64,000 nucleotides of DNA, taken from NCBI GenBank assembly GCA_013400155.1, contig VXBM01000130.1, positions 1,230,481 to 1,294,480 on the forward strand, written 5' to 3'. The translations under genes and the position numbers were made by a program. The DNA is from Helopsaltes ochotensis. Lineage: Eukaryota; Chordata; Aves; Passeriformes; Locustellidae. Positions 1 through 13,171 of the stretch are shown in pieces (positions within the stretch are counted from its first letter, which is position 1; each line of letters begins with the position of its first letter). The notes under the pieces were generated by a model, which worked only from the letters and a program-made list of their open reading frames with translations, ran no database searches and was not told the origin of the DNA.

Positions 1-1195
1 TAAGAGTTTTCTAACATCTTAATTTTCTAAATATTACCAGAATCTACATATACATTGGGACAGTTGGCTTTTTGCAAGTTCTCTTGCAGACCAGTTTCTG
101 CATGTTCTAATATGTTGATCTATACATACTCATATATACCAAAATACTTGGATATTCTCAGCATAACTGAATGACAGAAAAATAAATGTGTGCTGAAAGC
201 ACAGTGAGTTTCTCAGATTCTCGGAACAGCTACCATAGTGCATACATATTGCTTTTTTCCCACCCAAAAGATTCCCAAATATATGATCCTAAAAACTAGA
301 ATTATCCTAAAAAGTTTATTGCTCCATTTCTTAAGAGTCAGTTCACAAAGTAAGCCATCACTGTGTACTATTAGCTGGGCAGCTGAACAGGAAAAGGTTG
401 CAAAGAACAGGTTTCCCAAAGGGTCAAGTGTTAAGAAGAAACCTCCCACTAGATGGCTCACAATGTCCTTGCTTTATGGATGAAGGTAGGAATATCTGAC
501 CAAGCAATCATGAAAATTAAAATCTGTAAGATATTCCTTAAGAACGTCACCAGATAATGACACTCAGGGTTGCCCATGACCGTGCAGTCCTCTACAGCCA
601 GGAACATTGAAAAACCTCATGCTGGAATTCATACCGTTCTGAGTCTGGATCCCTACCTTGTCCTCAGCCTTGTCAAGATTCCTAAAAAGTAGGAGTAGCA
701 AGCCACTCTGTAGGGAATGTGGGGATGACTTCTAGATTTTTTTTATGTTGCTACACAATATATTTAGTAATACATTGTGTTTTCAGAACTGTGCCATTTT
801 ATTTTCATTATTTTCAGAATTTGTATTTATTTGAAAGGCAGAGCTGTAGATGTAGAATATGCCAGTGCTAAGAGGCCATCTAGCATGTGTATACACAGGA
901 TGCCCGTGTGCAAGTTGGGCTTCCACACTTCCTATCATGCACTACAAATAATAGAACCATTCTAGACTGACATAATGACTACAAGAATGCAAGGGTATGG
1001 AAATTTTGGTATTGCAATCAACACCAACACGGCAGCACAAGACCCTACTCATAATGAATTTTTTTTGTCCTGTTATTTAAGACTTCTACAACATTACAAT
1101 GATACAAAAATGTCTCAGGAAGTGACACATTTTTTTAAAATATCATGTCACCATTGGGCATTTTGACCATGAAAAAATTATCAACATCAATATAA

Positions 1196-1400
1196 AATTC
1201 ATTATATAAACTTTAAAAATTATAAGTATATAATTAACATTAATATATTATTATATTATTACTATAATGTATATTATATTATATATTATTATATATTAAT
1301 ATAAGTATATAATTAAGATTAATAAGTAGTAATAATTATTCCACATATAATTACAATATATTGGGATAAATATTACTATATCTGAAATTTATTTTATTAT
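1196..1400. repeat. A/T-only low-complexity tract
   Basis: About 200 bases almost free of G and C, built from imperfect ATTATATTA and TATAATTAA units. It behaves as a degenerate A/T microsatellite. No coding or transposon signal is visible in it. Confidence 0.7.
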
Positions 1401-3770
1401 TATTATTACAGAGTACACATCCAATTCAAATGTAAAATACTACCTTCATTAGGAAACTAATTAGGAAATTAATTTATGTAAAGCTTTATCAACTTTATTT
1501 TGTGGGTCATCAGATAACTTTTCTATTTTGACATTCAAAGACCTATTATTCTTAAAACTGGGGTGCTGTAATTAGTATGCCTTTGACAGAAATAGTTCCT
1601 CAAACTACTAACATTCTACTAGATGATCATCATGTACTGTGGGAGCAGATCTCCAATTCTCAAACATGGTTTGTGAAACAATCTTGTTGACCTTCCATAC
1701 TGAACAAAAGGACAGGAAGTCATAATGTCACCAGTAGCTAAAAAGTGTAACAAATGCCTAAACTTGTTAATTTAGTCAGTAAATCAAGTATTAAGAGGTC
1801 AAAAATCACAGAAAAGAACAGAACTATATTTTCATTTAGTTAGCTGAAGCATAGGTACTTTAAAACACCACTGTTTATACTTAAGGTGAATAAATTCAAA
1901 TAAATGTAAATTCTAAATTTTGTTATATACGGATATATTTGTTCGGTAATGGTAAATATTAGTTACGTCTTCTTAAGATGCAGTTTTATGTCTTTTCAGT
2001 TTCCATTGCTTAGTTGAGCTACCAAAAATATCTTTAGTATATTTGGTCTTACTAATAAAAAATCTAAAATATTCTTCTTCCTGAATTAATTCCTCAAAAG
2101 TGTACTTAAAATAATTTTCTCCAGAAATGTGCAGGACAATGACCTTACATAATCATCATATTCTCCATGTGGTTTAAGGGTTAAGTGACCAAGGTTGTTC
2201 TTACAAAAGCTCCCAAATAATTTAACTTTCATTAAAATAACTGCTGAAATGAGTCCTCCTTTGAGACTTACTAATTTCGGTTTCCTCAGAATTGAAATTC
2301 CTCCCCACCATTCAGCATATCCATAAAATCAAAGCAGATCACTTCAGTGTAATTTCTTTAAAAACTCAGATAAATGTCACAAAAACCTGATTTCTACAAT
2401 TCAGAACTCATTGCACCCATACTGGAGGAGAGGGAATAAACTAAATCTCAAAACACAAAAGTACTTTCTCAAGCAGTTAGAAATCTGTGGAGTACTGCAA
2501 ATGCTGTTCTTGGAGTCTAGAACCACAACATAATGCCTGGAATGAGGAATGAAAAAGCATTCAAACTACTGCTCTTTTGGTGTAAATACTGCACAACATG
2601 AAGATGAAACATGCACAGCTTCAGATGACATCTTACAGTGAAAACATTACAAAACAGAAAAGATTAGGATTAGTAGGAAAGGAAATTGGGACGTCTAAAC
2701 ACAAACAATGGAAAATTATTTATTTATTATATATGAGAAGTGAAAAATTCTGATCACTAGAATGACAGAAATGAAATGAAATTTCTAGTTCAAAAGCATG
2801 ATCCTGCAATTTGGGACCAATAAGAAAATCTGCAATAAAATTGGAGATCATCAGTTGATAAAAACAAAAGAAACACAGATCTGTCACTATGATCAAAATG
2901 GTTACCAGAAACAGTGTGATAGAATTGGGAGAAAATTATTTCCAGAAAGGATAAAGGAATATTAAAGCCTTTGTAAGAAGCAAACTAAGATCTTGGATGG
3001 TAAACACAGTTACACTTCTGCTCCTTCAGAATTAATACATTAGCAAAATAAACACTGAGAAGAATAAAAATCTACATTATTATTAATGTACTGTAACAAT
3101 TGAGAATAAACTAGTTATAAATATATATAGACTGGAAAACAAAAAATGTTTCTAACCATAGCACGTGTATAGTGGAAAGAGAAAAAAAGAGAAAAACTGA
3201 TTACTGGATTCTTTCTTTTAAAATAACTTTCAAAATGGCCTCAACCAATTCTTCTGTGTTGTCCAGATGCAAAGGCCTCAAAAAACAAGTGGAAGTTAAT
3301 GACTTGAACACTGACTGTCACAGAAAAGTACGAGCATATCTTCAGTAGTATGCTACTGGGTGCAAAGGCACTAACTCAGTGCTCAGATCTGACTCTCCTC
3401 ACTATTTCAGCCATGGACCTTTTTCTCCTGTCAAACTAAAGAGACAAACCCCCACTTTCCAGCCACATCTGCTTCACAGATCCATGAAGTACCAATCCTA
3501 CACCTCTCTGCCTCTTAAGGTATCAACCAGAGTCCATGGTAAATGTTACAGGATATTTCATGGCTGAGTCTTTCAACTCCTTCACCTCTCAGAGGCTTCA
3601 TGGAGCTAGTCAAAATAAAACTCAGGAAATATATATAAAAATGTTCTATAATTCTTCTGCATCTCAAACTCCAAAAATTGAGGCTGAGGTATAATTCATG
3701 TTTTTTTACTTCAATTTAATTTAAAGAAAAATAAACATGTTTCTTTTCTTATCACTAAACATTTCCTGTG

Positions 3771-3874
3771 TTTTTTTTTTTTTTTTTTTCATTTTAGAAA
3801 CTTCAGTATCTTGATGTGCCTGAAGACAGATTAAGGTTCGTGGACTGCTGCACGTCTTGTTTTTTTTTTTTTTT
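3771..3874. repeat. Two poly(T) runs (19 and 15 T)
   Basis: Uninterrupted T runs at 3771-3789 and 3860-3874, about 70 bases apart. On the minus strand, the direction of GRIA2 transcription, they read as poly(A). They could be remnants of retroposed tails, but no retrocopied gene is recognisable beside them, so simple repeats are the conservative call. Confidence 0.6.
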
Positions 3875-6800
3875 GCATCCCCTCTCGTAATGCAACTGTT
3901 AACATAAATACTTATACAAATTAAAAAATATTTCAAAGTACTTCTAAAAGTACAGGCACTGGACTTTGTTGAAGATACTCAGAAAAGACATTGCTATTTT
4001 CCTTCAGGCCAAATTTTCCTTGCCTCCCAATAGACAACACTTCTGCAGGAGAAATCACTCAAAAGCTCTTGTCAGCTCTTATGTTTCTGGCTTTCCAACG
4101 TGTGAGAGGATTTATCTACAAGATTATAAGGACTGTCATCCTTCCAGCATGTTTCCAATGCCCACCTTTTCATTCTGTAACTCTTGCCTTTGAACAACTC
4201 ATGAACAGTCTTCTCAGTGAAAGGTGAAGGATACTTCTTTGTTATGGAGAAGTTCTGCCTGCTTTTGTTTTGGCAGAGGATCTATCCTTAAAGGCCACCA
4301 AAACAGTTACAATGAAACAGATTGGTGTGTCATTGGTCTGTCCATGTCACACTGCTGGTTCAAAAACAGGTACATATGAAGATATTTTAAATAAAAAAAA
4401 CTAATGCAGAGAGATAGTAAATTAATCCAGTTATTGCTCTGCACATCATTTTCTTTTTGAGATGCCTTATTACCTTACTTATAGGACTAGTTAGAATTCA
4501 TCTTCTGGAACAGAAAAAGAGGATGATTGATTTTGTTTGTCTCTCCAATTTGTACATATCTTTAATGAACAGAGCTAGGAATACAGCAAAAATATGACGG
4601 AACTGTAAAAATAATTAATTTTTGTTCTCGTATCGTTTTGATATTAATTTTCATTATGCCTCCAAGCAGGTGAAAAGCAAGGAAATGTTCCAGTAAATAC
4701 TTGCATACTTACTTTGATTCTTTCTTCTAGTGCCGTAGCCCAGGAAAGTAAGTGAGACAACTTCAGGAGTTAACACATATAGATAATGCTTTAAAATTAG
4801 CTTCCGCAGTGGCTCGTGAGCAGTAGACTGTCTCCTTTTGTTAGTGACTTTTCTCCCCTTCCAAGTTCAGCCATGTGCGCTGGCTAACGCACGTACCTAG
4901 TGTGAAATCAGCGCAGGCAAGGACAGTGTGTGACTGTGGACAGTGCCGCTGGGACGTACCGGAGTGACGACATTTCACTGCCCACCATTTACCCCTCCAA
5001 CAAGTGGTACCTGTGACCCAGCAATTAGATAGATGATGATGCACCTGCACAAGACCAACTGAAATCACTCCTGAATCTTTCCAGTGGTGCTTGCAGACTT
5101 ACTCACATTCTCACCACTACATTCCACTACTGATTTGAGAAAATCGATGCATTTTGGGGAAACCATGGCCACATATACTTTATTGTTTTGCCCGTGACCC
5201 AAAAGAAAATGCAAAATGCAATGTATACCTTTGTTCAGGCTTTCAGTTGCACTAAGAACTCTGCAAGGACTATCTATAAAGTAGAAGTATTAGCGAATAT
5301 CAGAAGTCAATATCCCAACTCAGTGGAACAGAGCTCTTTAGACTGGGATCGTACTTGCGATTCTGCTAGTACCGATTCCGAGATCTCCTGAGGAAAACCA
5401 GTACACATTCTGGCATTTACAGAGACCTGAAAGATGTGCCATTAAAGAAAAAAAAAATCTTTTTTCTGTGGACTTACAGCTATAAAACTACCTAAGATTA
5501 TTACTAACAAGTAATAGCATCTTGCTAATGTTTGTGTCAATAATTTTTATTTATCACTTTTTTCTTTTAAAAATATTTTAAAATCCATTGTTTTTGTACC
5601 CGTATTTCCTCTAGAGGATGTACCAAGTTTCTGCTTCTCATCTTAAAGCAGCACTAGAAACACCAGAGCACTATGTATGCTTTTTCATTCCTTTTTCTCA
5701 GTCATGTTTCCTGATGCAGTGCCAACTGCTGCTCTATGTGCTGCTGCCCATGCTACCTTTAAAGCTAGGGAGCCTACCTAAATTGGGGTAGTAATTGGGG
5801 TAAAGTGCAAAGGCAACACATTCTTTTGCCATGAATACCAAAGATGTTATCCCCAAGTGATAAGGACTAGCTTGTATGCCTACTGTCTGTAGGATATGTG
5901 ATGAGCAGTCATAGGAGATAGAAAAAGGCTTGATCCCACCTCTTTCAATTAACATTGCATACATTTATATTCAGCAATTCAGAACAGGATTTCCCAGCTA
6001 ACTTTCACCACCTAGGCAATTGCTAAGAATTCCTTTTTGAAAAATACTGCAAACATATCTTTTTCAATTGTGTAATGTATTATCACAAAACATGTTTTCA
6101 TAGCAAAGATAATTCAGCGTACCATTCTCATTCCCAGTATCCAACCACCGTTTATTTTGTGCTGCCCCAGTAATCAGGGGTCTACTAGTAAAGATTCAGT
6201 AGATTCTATCAATAGAAAACAAACTTTTAAATAACACTACTTCCTGAAAACAGACTGACTGAAAAATCCCGTATGTTTTTTTAATTCCTGAGAGTGACAG
6301 AGAAGAAGCCAGACCATTTTAGCTTGCTGCTAAAAATATACTCAAGTTGTTTTCAGCTATTCAAAGAATTTGAGTGCTAATTTCAAATCACACATCCAGT
6401 CCAATCCAGTCAGAATAAAGATAAACTCTAGGTGAAATTGTAGTCTCCTTAGTGCTAGAGATTCCTTTCACATTGTCTTCAGCAGAGAGTATCATTCTTG
6501 GAACTTGAGTTGCAGGCCTCTTAAAAAGAAATCCTGACAATTGTTATTTCTTGAAAAGTAAATGGAAAAATTTAAGGGATTTTTAGCAAATAGTGGATAG
6601 AGGCATCAGGTTAAGAAGTTCTTTTGCATATAATGTACCAAACTGTGATAGAAATTGCTGAGTAGAAATTTCTAGAGATCATTAGAGTTTTGTTTGTGCA
6701 GAGCCAAAGATAACTTAACCAAAGATGAAGAATATGCCCTCACAAAGCCTCTAGCTAATTTTTGCAAAAGTAAGCTTTTAATACTCAAGCAGTTGCGAGG

Positions 6801-8114
6801 AACACTAGTTGTGTAAAAGGGGAAATATGCACATATGTGCTAGGAGTACAACTAGATACTAATGCATGCACATAAAAATATTTTTTTGCCTAAAAAAGAC
6901 ACATTAAAAATCTCTAAAGATAAACTACTCAGAAGAAGTGACCTACTGTTAATTCACAGTCAGTCCCAAGTACAGCCATGTTCTAAAAGGTTTAGCTTTG
7001 CAAAACCAGAAACATGCCTGTATACTTCTAAATGCTTCTAAACACTCTTAGCACAAAACCTATCTCATTTTTACCAGCTTGTACACCTGGTGTTAATTTT
7101 GATTTAGCCAACAGGAATGCAATCAGCAGCAGGTATTATTACTGAACCTATCTTCAAAATCAGAAAATTTCCACAGTTGATACAAGTATGATTCCTATTT
7201 AGTCCATTACCAGTTAAGTATGCATTATAGGATCCAGTGAAAACCATAACCTAGCAGTTACTGCTCTAATTGTACAGCATATAAAAATATTTGTGAGAAC
7301 CTGGTTCATTTGATTTTCATGTCAGTGTATGCTTGAAATGCAAATGAATTATTTATAACTATTTTAAAATACATTTAGTTAAATGTAACATCATGCACTA
7401 AAAAACATGAAAACAGAAGTTTGTTTCTATTTTAGCACTTCAGACGCACTTTCTTCATACAGTGAGAGACACACAGAGCACACAGAAAAAGAGAGGCCAT
7501 TATGGGTTTTTCTTGTCAGCAGCCTTAGTCTCTCACTCATTTGTTGGATGGATTTCACCAGGCTAGCTGATGTCTCAAGGGAAGCCCAAGACTCACACAC
7601 GAAAAGTTTCATGTATTTTTAAAACTGCAATACTCAGAGGTAGAGGGTGAGGACTTTAAAGGCACTAATGTAATGCAAATACAAGTAAGAACTGTTTTCT
7701 AAAGCAGGTATATATATTCTACAACAGCCAGCAGGATTGCATCCCATTCCCCATCTGCAAGCTTGAAAAGTCATGTAGAATACTTATTAAGACACGAATG
7801 TACACCTTTCCCATGTTCTTATTCACTGTATGGGTACCTAAAATATAGCAGAGCTATTAAACAGACAAATCACATCAACTTCCTTCTTCAAACATAACTT
7901 GTTTTTCACTGTATTGTGGAGTATTTTTGTAGGTAATTTTGCTTTGCATATTTATATCGACACCCTTATATTTGTATATAAATAATAAAATGTAACAATT
8001 ACAAATTAACAGGAACACTTATATTTGTCAGTTGAGCTATGTAAATCATACTTTCATAGAAATCTTTTAATAAAGCCAAGGGAAAACACATTTACATGAG
8101 TGAAGACCTACTTA

Positions 8115-8402
<288 letters not shown>

Positions 8403-8995
8403 CTAAAAAGGAACACGTTATCAGTTTTATGCCAACGGTGCACTATAATACAGGGAAGCATTTCAGGCTATCTCAGAGTCCAGCTCTGTGTACGCATCAG
8501 AGGGGAAATCAAGGCATTCTCCACTGGATCTCCTGGGACTCTGCTGAAATCAGGACTCCAGAGAACTTAGTGATCCAGTTCTTCAAAGTTTTGACAACCC
8601 TTGAAAGAAACTGCTCCCATAATAATGTGCTATATTTAACACAAACTTTGTTCCTCTGAAGTGATTTTGTGTGACATTATGATGAGGATCAAACAAAATC
8701 AGCAAAACAGTGCTTTGAGATAAACCAGTATGCACTTTAAAATCAAGGGCCTTGATTGTTTTTCTAAGACATTCAGACAAAGACTGATTTCCACAAAACA
8801 ATGGCTTATGCTGCTGTGCACAATCTGTACTGAGAAACAAATAGTATTATTTGTAAGAAAAGCTTGCCCAGGGAGTATCTATAGGCTAAAAAGTGCACAC
8901 AACTTTTGAAAGTTACAAGCATTTAACAAACTGAGGAATGGACATGAAACAATCAGTGATAATACAGAAAAATGGCGAAGAAAGTATATTTTTAA

Positions 8996-9012
8996 AATAA
9001 TAATAATAATAA
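8996..9012. repeat. (TAA)n microsatellite
   Basis: Short perfect run of five to six TAA/AAT units inside intron 11 of GRIA2. No function is suggested. Confidence 0.7.
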
Positions 9013-11978
9013 TCTGATGTTTATAACTGCAGCAGGTGGGCTCTTATGGATCTGTGTTTTGCTTCTCCTGCTCAAGAAGAAAGAAGAAAAGAGAACTCAA
9101 GAAAATATAGAAAACAGCATAAAGCACACAACTCAACTCAGTAATTTTCAATAATAGAAAACTAATGTAAGAGAAATATTGATACTACATTATTGTCAAA
9201 CTTGGCTTTTTTTTTTTCATGATCCCTTAAAATTTAAGATTAATTACCACTTTGTTCCCAAACGACATTGTAGGAAGCAGTACATAATCTTTGGAGATGT
9301 GCTTAATTATTTGGCAGAAATGTGCATGTAGTTAAAAGTACTAGGGCACTGCAGTAGGTATGTCTTGGTGTGTCTCCTCTATTTATTACACAAACAAATT
9401 AGGAATCACTCACCCAGCCTACTTTACTGTGAATGAGAACACAAACTAATTATGACATAGAATATATATATGGCTATAACTATATATAGGTATATGTACA
9501 ATTAAAGATTATAATTATGCAAAGTGGATTTAGCAAGCTAGGAACAAAACTAAATAGAACCAATTCTGGACAAATTATTTTTTTCTAATTTTATGCTATT
9601 GCATAAAATGTCTTTCATAATTCTGACATTACAAGATGTATTCTATGTCACCATAGACTCACTAATTCACTCTATTACATCTAAAATCAAGTTAGATAAG
9701 GCCCAAAATCTGTTATTCAAAGGACCACAGAAAAAAAATTATTTCAAGCTCATTTTAAAGTGAGATGTATTCTGAAAAAATGCCTTTTGTCACCTTTGAG
9801 AAAAAATCACATATTTATTTTGAAATGGAGGTAATTGGAATATAAAATAATTCTAAAAGTAAAATATTAAGTTATATCATACACTGACTATATTATATTA
9901 CACATTTGCAAGGTAAAATCTGTCAATGTGTATTTACTAACTGCCAACTTCATGGCACTTTATACTGTATTGATGACATCCTCTATAAATGACAAAAATT
10001 TTCAAATGTCCATGATCTGTGAGCAAAGTTGCCTCCGACTTTGTGAAAAAAATAAGCTCAATACCAATCCAGAAATTATGCTCCTACATGGCATTTTACA
10101 AGTAAAATTATTTGGGGTGTCATTTGTATTCAAAATTCCCCAGGCAGTTCATCACAGTTAAATGAGTAGTTTCTTTTTTTTTTTAATGTACATTTTGGAA
10201 AGTTTCTAAAATGTGCTAGCATGAACCCATACTTTATAAGCACCTAATTTAATAGACCTTTAAGTATTAAAATAAAAATTTATTGCACAATTACATAAAT
10301 TTGTGCACCGTAATTTGTACTTAGAGGTATTATCTGGCAGAAAGAGAGCACACTCACATCTCAGAAAAGATGAGGAAAACTTTGCTCTAAGTTATGATTA
10401 TCACATAATGTATTATTCTACTCTATTGTTCTTCTACTACCCATGAGGCAACACAGGGACTGCTACTACAGACTATTTCCAGGTGGTCCAGTCTTACTCA
10501 GGACCACACTCCATTCCACAGTTAGGGAATCCTAGTAACTTGTCTACTCTAAGTCTTAGAGCAGTTGCCATTTTCATTAGAGAAATGATTGCAGTAGTGC
10601 AAAAATTAACTTCAGAAAGGTATTTTGTTGATGCCTGAAGATAGTCCTTTTCATATTTACTCTGATTCATCTGCAGGTAGTTCAAATTTCATAGTGAAAT
10701 GTTTTGGTGCAAAACCAGAAACAAATGGTTTTTAGCCCTTTTCTACTTCTATAACAAACAGATAATGTACAAACTACCCACCTTCCTCAATATTATGGTT
10801 TCAATGAAATAAAGCTAAATGGTTCACTGAAACTAAATACTAAATATCAAAAATTGAGTTTCATGCACCTTTTATGATGACCATTTGCTATCAGTATTCT
10901 TGCACTACCTTTCAAAACCTAACAACCATTGTGCTTTCACAGATAGTAAAATAATAATGATAACAAGAAAAAGATCATAATTCTACTACAGCCTTGACTC
11001 AATAAAAATAATTTTGTACTAATAGGTGACTTAGTAGGCAACTCCAACTGTGAAGTGTGTAATCAATGCAAAAAACCCTACAGGAGTAAAATTAACACAA
11101 CTTCTCATGATCTGCAATAATTTTGCCTCTTCACTGCCTTGTCTCTTGTATACAATTTTTACTGGGTTATGTGCCAGGTGCATTGCATCTTTCACCATAA
11201 AGGCTGGTCTCTCCCACTGTGATACAGCAGCCTTTACACAGAACTGCTTAAATTCTCACACAATGAATGCTGTTATTTCTGTGGTAGAACAGATTGAAAA
11301 CCTGCTGTTGCTTTTTGGGATGCATGACTTAATATAAGAAATGCTCCCGTCATTTGATGTATTCTGACCACTAGACTCACTGGAAATTGACCGCTCCCCA
11401 TCTTACTTCAGGATGTTTACAAGAAATGTAATTATACTAAGCAGTTTTAACTAAGTCCTCTGGTTTGATTTCCTTAAACCCAGCTGCCCTAGTCAAATTG
11501 TTACTGTATTTCCTTCAAGCAGCAAGCAGCTATTTACCTACCTACTTACCCCTTTGCTGAATCAAGGCTAGAATTGCTTGTGGACAAGCAAAATAGAATA
11601 TTTAATGATCTGCAAAGGAATTAACTTAAGTGCTTTACCATTGTCCCTAATAAAGTAGAAGAAAATCCATGAGGAATTAAGCACTTATAAACTGGACCTT
11701 CAGATTCATTTTCATAATTTCCTTTGTGACTTTTCCAAAACTAGGCCATGCAAAAGCAGCAGCGCTCTGCAACTATCCACATGAAATTAGAGCCGTCACA
11801 GGACTTTTACTTCAGTTCAAGGCTCCCTTGGGGAATAAGAGTGTGTTAATAACCATGTTAGGATATGTAATGAGTTTTAAAGGGAAAGCGCTGCCTCTGT
11901 AGTTCGTGACTAGTAAAATATCCTTTTTTCCCATTACAGTTGTAGTGAACCATATGCACTGTCAACTGTAAAATGGGA

Positions 11979-11999
11979 TATGCAGCAAAAACACGGTAC
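11979..11999 (-). promoter_or_regulatory. GRIA2: Editing complementary sequence (ECS) for the GluA2 Q/R site
   Basis: In the transcribed (minus) sense this reads GTACCGTGTTTTTGCTGCATA. It can pair antiparallel with exon 11 bases 12325-12305. The first ten positions around the Q/R codon are perfect Watson-Crick pairs (TATGCAGCAA against TTGCTGCATA). The next eleven give five further Watson-Crick pairs, five G-U wobbles and one A-C mismatch. The target adenosine (complement of 12320) faces a U, about 336 nt away. In mammalian GluR-B pre-mRNA an intron 11 element of this kind is required for ADAR2 to convert Gln to Arg in the pore. The assignment here is by position and complementarity, without folding software. 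Confidence 0.85.
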
Positions 12000-12083
12000 C
12001 CCTCCAAGAAGGCATGGAATGATGTGAACCTTATGCATTTTACAGTCTCTACATGGTGTATATAATTTCACTTGGCAAATTTA

Positions 12084-12110
12084 TGATCGACATAAAGAGA
12101 AATTCGATCA
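12084..12110. other. Short hairpin within the editing region of intron 11
   Basis: TGATCGA (12084-12090) and TCGATCA (12104-12110) are exact reverse complements around a 13-base loop. They lie between the Q/R site and its ECS. It may be a secondary stem in the long folded RNA that presents the duplex to ADAR2. A 7-bp stem can occur by chance, so the role is uncertain. Confidence 0.4.
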
Positions 12111-12239
12111 ACTACATCCTTGACCCTATGTCACAGACAAGTGCTTTCACTTCAAGGACTTCTGTGACTTTAGGGAGGGAAAAATCATTGCAATTAATTT
12201 GTCTCCAAGAATGAAAATATATGCACCACGAACCTCTTC

Positions 12240-12257
12240 TGGCTGAGATGGCTGAGA
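12240..12257. repeat. 9-bp tandem duplication TGGCTGAGA x2
   Basis: Two exact adjacent copies of TGGCTGAGA on the plus strand, 39-56 bases into intron 11. They lie near the place where mammalian GluR-B intron 11 has an additional A-to-I hotspot (around +60). No function can be read from the repeat itself. Confidence 0.6.
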
Positions 12258-12295
12258 CCAAAAATGCACAAAGTTGAAATGAGTGAGTAACCAAC

Positions 12296-12666
12296 CTTGG
12301 CGAAATATCGCATCCTTGCTGCATAAAGGCACCCAGGGAAAACCAGAGACTATTAAATATCCCAAATTCATTAGTTGATTCATTAGTTTGCGTTTCTCTT
12401 CCATCTTCAAATTCCTCAGTGTGCCACTCGTATGGGCTAAATCTGCTGACCAGGAATAAAACTACACTGACCCCTATGTAGGCAAAAACAATGCACATCC
12501 AGATTTCATATGCTAATGGATCAAGAAATGAAAACACTCCTGGCTTGGACTTCTGAGGCTTCTTGATCATTATTGATATCCCCAGGCTCATAAAGGGCTT
12601 TGAGAAGTCAATCACCTCTTCTCTCACCAATGTTATAGTTAATGGAGCAATTGCAATATCGGCTTT
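12296..12666 (-). CDS. GRIA2: GRIA2 exon 11: end of S1, M1 helix and pore loop with Q/R site
   Basis: 371 bases: 123 codons plus the AG of a split Arg codon. It begins KADIAIAPLTITLVREE, which holds the agonist-binding Pro, Thr and Arg (Pro478, Thr480 and Arg485 of mature GluA2; the Arg binds the glutamate alpha-carboxylate). The pre-M1 linker KKPQKSKPGVFSFLDPL and the M1 helix YEIWMCIVFAYIGVSVVLFL follow. A cytoplasmic linker with ETQTNESTNEFG, diagnostic for GRIA2, leads to the re-entrant loop SLWFSLGAFMQQGCDISPR. Codon 116 (12321-12319) is CAG, the unedited Gln of the Q/R site, which sets Ca2+ permeability, single-channel conductance and polyamine block. The acceptor TTTACAG has a strong pyrimidine tract; the donor AAG|GTTGGT is weak. 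The length equals that of the mammalian exon. Confidence 0.98.
12319..12321 (-). other. GRIA2: Q/R RNA-editing codon (genomic CAG, Gln)
   Basis: First Gln of the FMQQG pore motif. The middle adenosine (complement of 12320) is the base that ADAR2 deaminates in mammals, so that CIG is read as Arg and the channel becomes Ca2+-impermeable. The genome therefore encodes Gln, as in GRIA1, GRIA3 and GRIA4. Only GRIA2 carries the intronic pairing partner needed for efficient editing. The partner is seen at 11979-11999. Confidence 0.93.
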
Positions 12667-13171
12667 CTGTAAAGGAAGAAAAAAAGCAAATAATAGCTAA
12701 TGCAATGAACAGAGCAAAAAATGGTTTAGTTTCTATGGCATTTCACAAAAAGAAAATAGGACAGTTAGAGACACCAGCAACATTTGTTTCACCGAGAACA
12801 TCCTGTGGAAAATTTTCAAAACTTGTAGTTGAACTCTTACTGAAATACATATAGCCATATGGCTGGTGTGGTCCAAGCTTTTGTTTTTATATGTGCCCCT
12901 TCAACAGCATATGGCATTTAAAACTTTAGCTAAGTACTTTGTTTTTCACTTGGTCAGAAGGATCAAATATGCATTCACATTCCCCCAACTGCATTTGCAC
13001 TTGAAATGTAATTTAATGTTTTATTTTCAAAATTTTTTCATGCTATTAGAGGTTATTAATTCCTATACAATTCATTAGGCAGCTTTCATACACTTTACAG
13101 AGAAAACAAAACCAAATCCCACTCCTTCCATTATTCATCTTTATTAACTTTATTATAGAAAATTTTCTTAC
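12667..13171 (-). other. GRIA2: GRIA2 intron 10
   Basis: 505-base intron in phase 0 with donor GTAAGA and a strong polypyrimidine acceptor ending TTTACAG. It is A/T-rich with nothing further recognised. Confidence 0.9.

Noticed and set aside
3835..3850. GGTTCGTGG as a tRNA B-box
   Set aside because: No matching A-box, acceptor stem or cloverleaf around it.
12071..12305. Partial direct repeat CTTGGC(G)AAAT in exon 11 end and intron 11
   Set aside because: Direct, not inverted, so it cannot pair with itself as an editing stem; ten bases of similarity may be chance.
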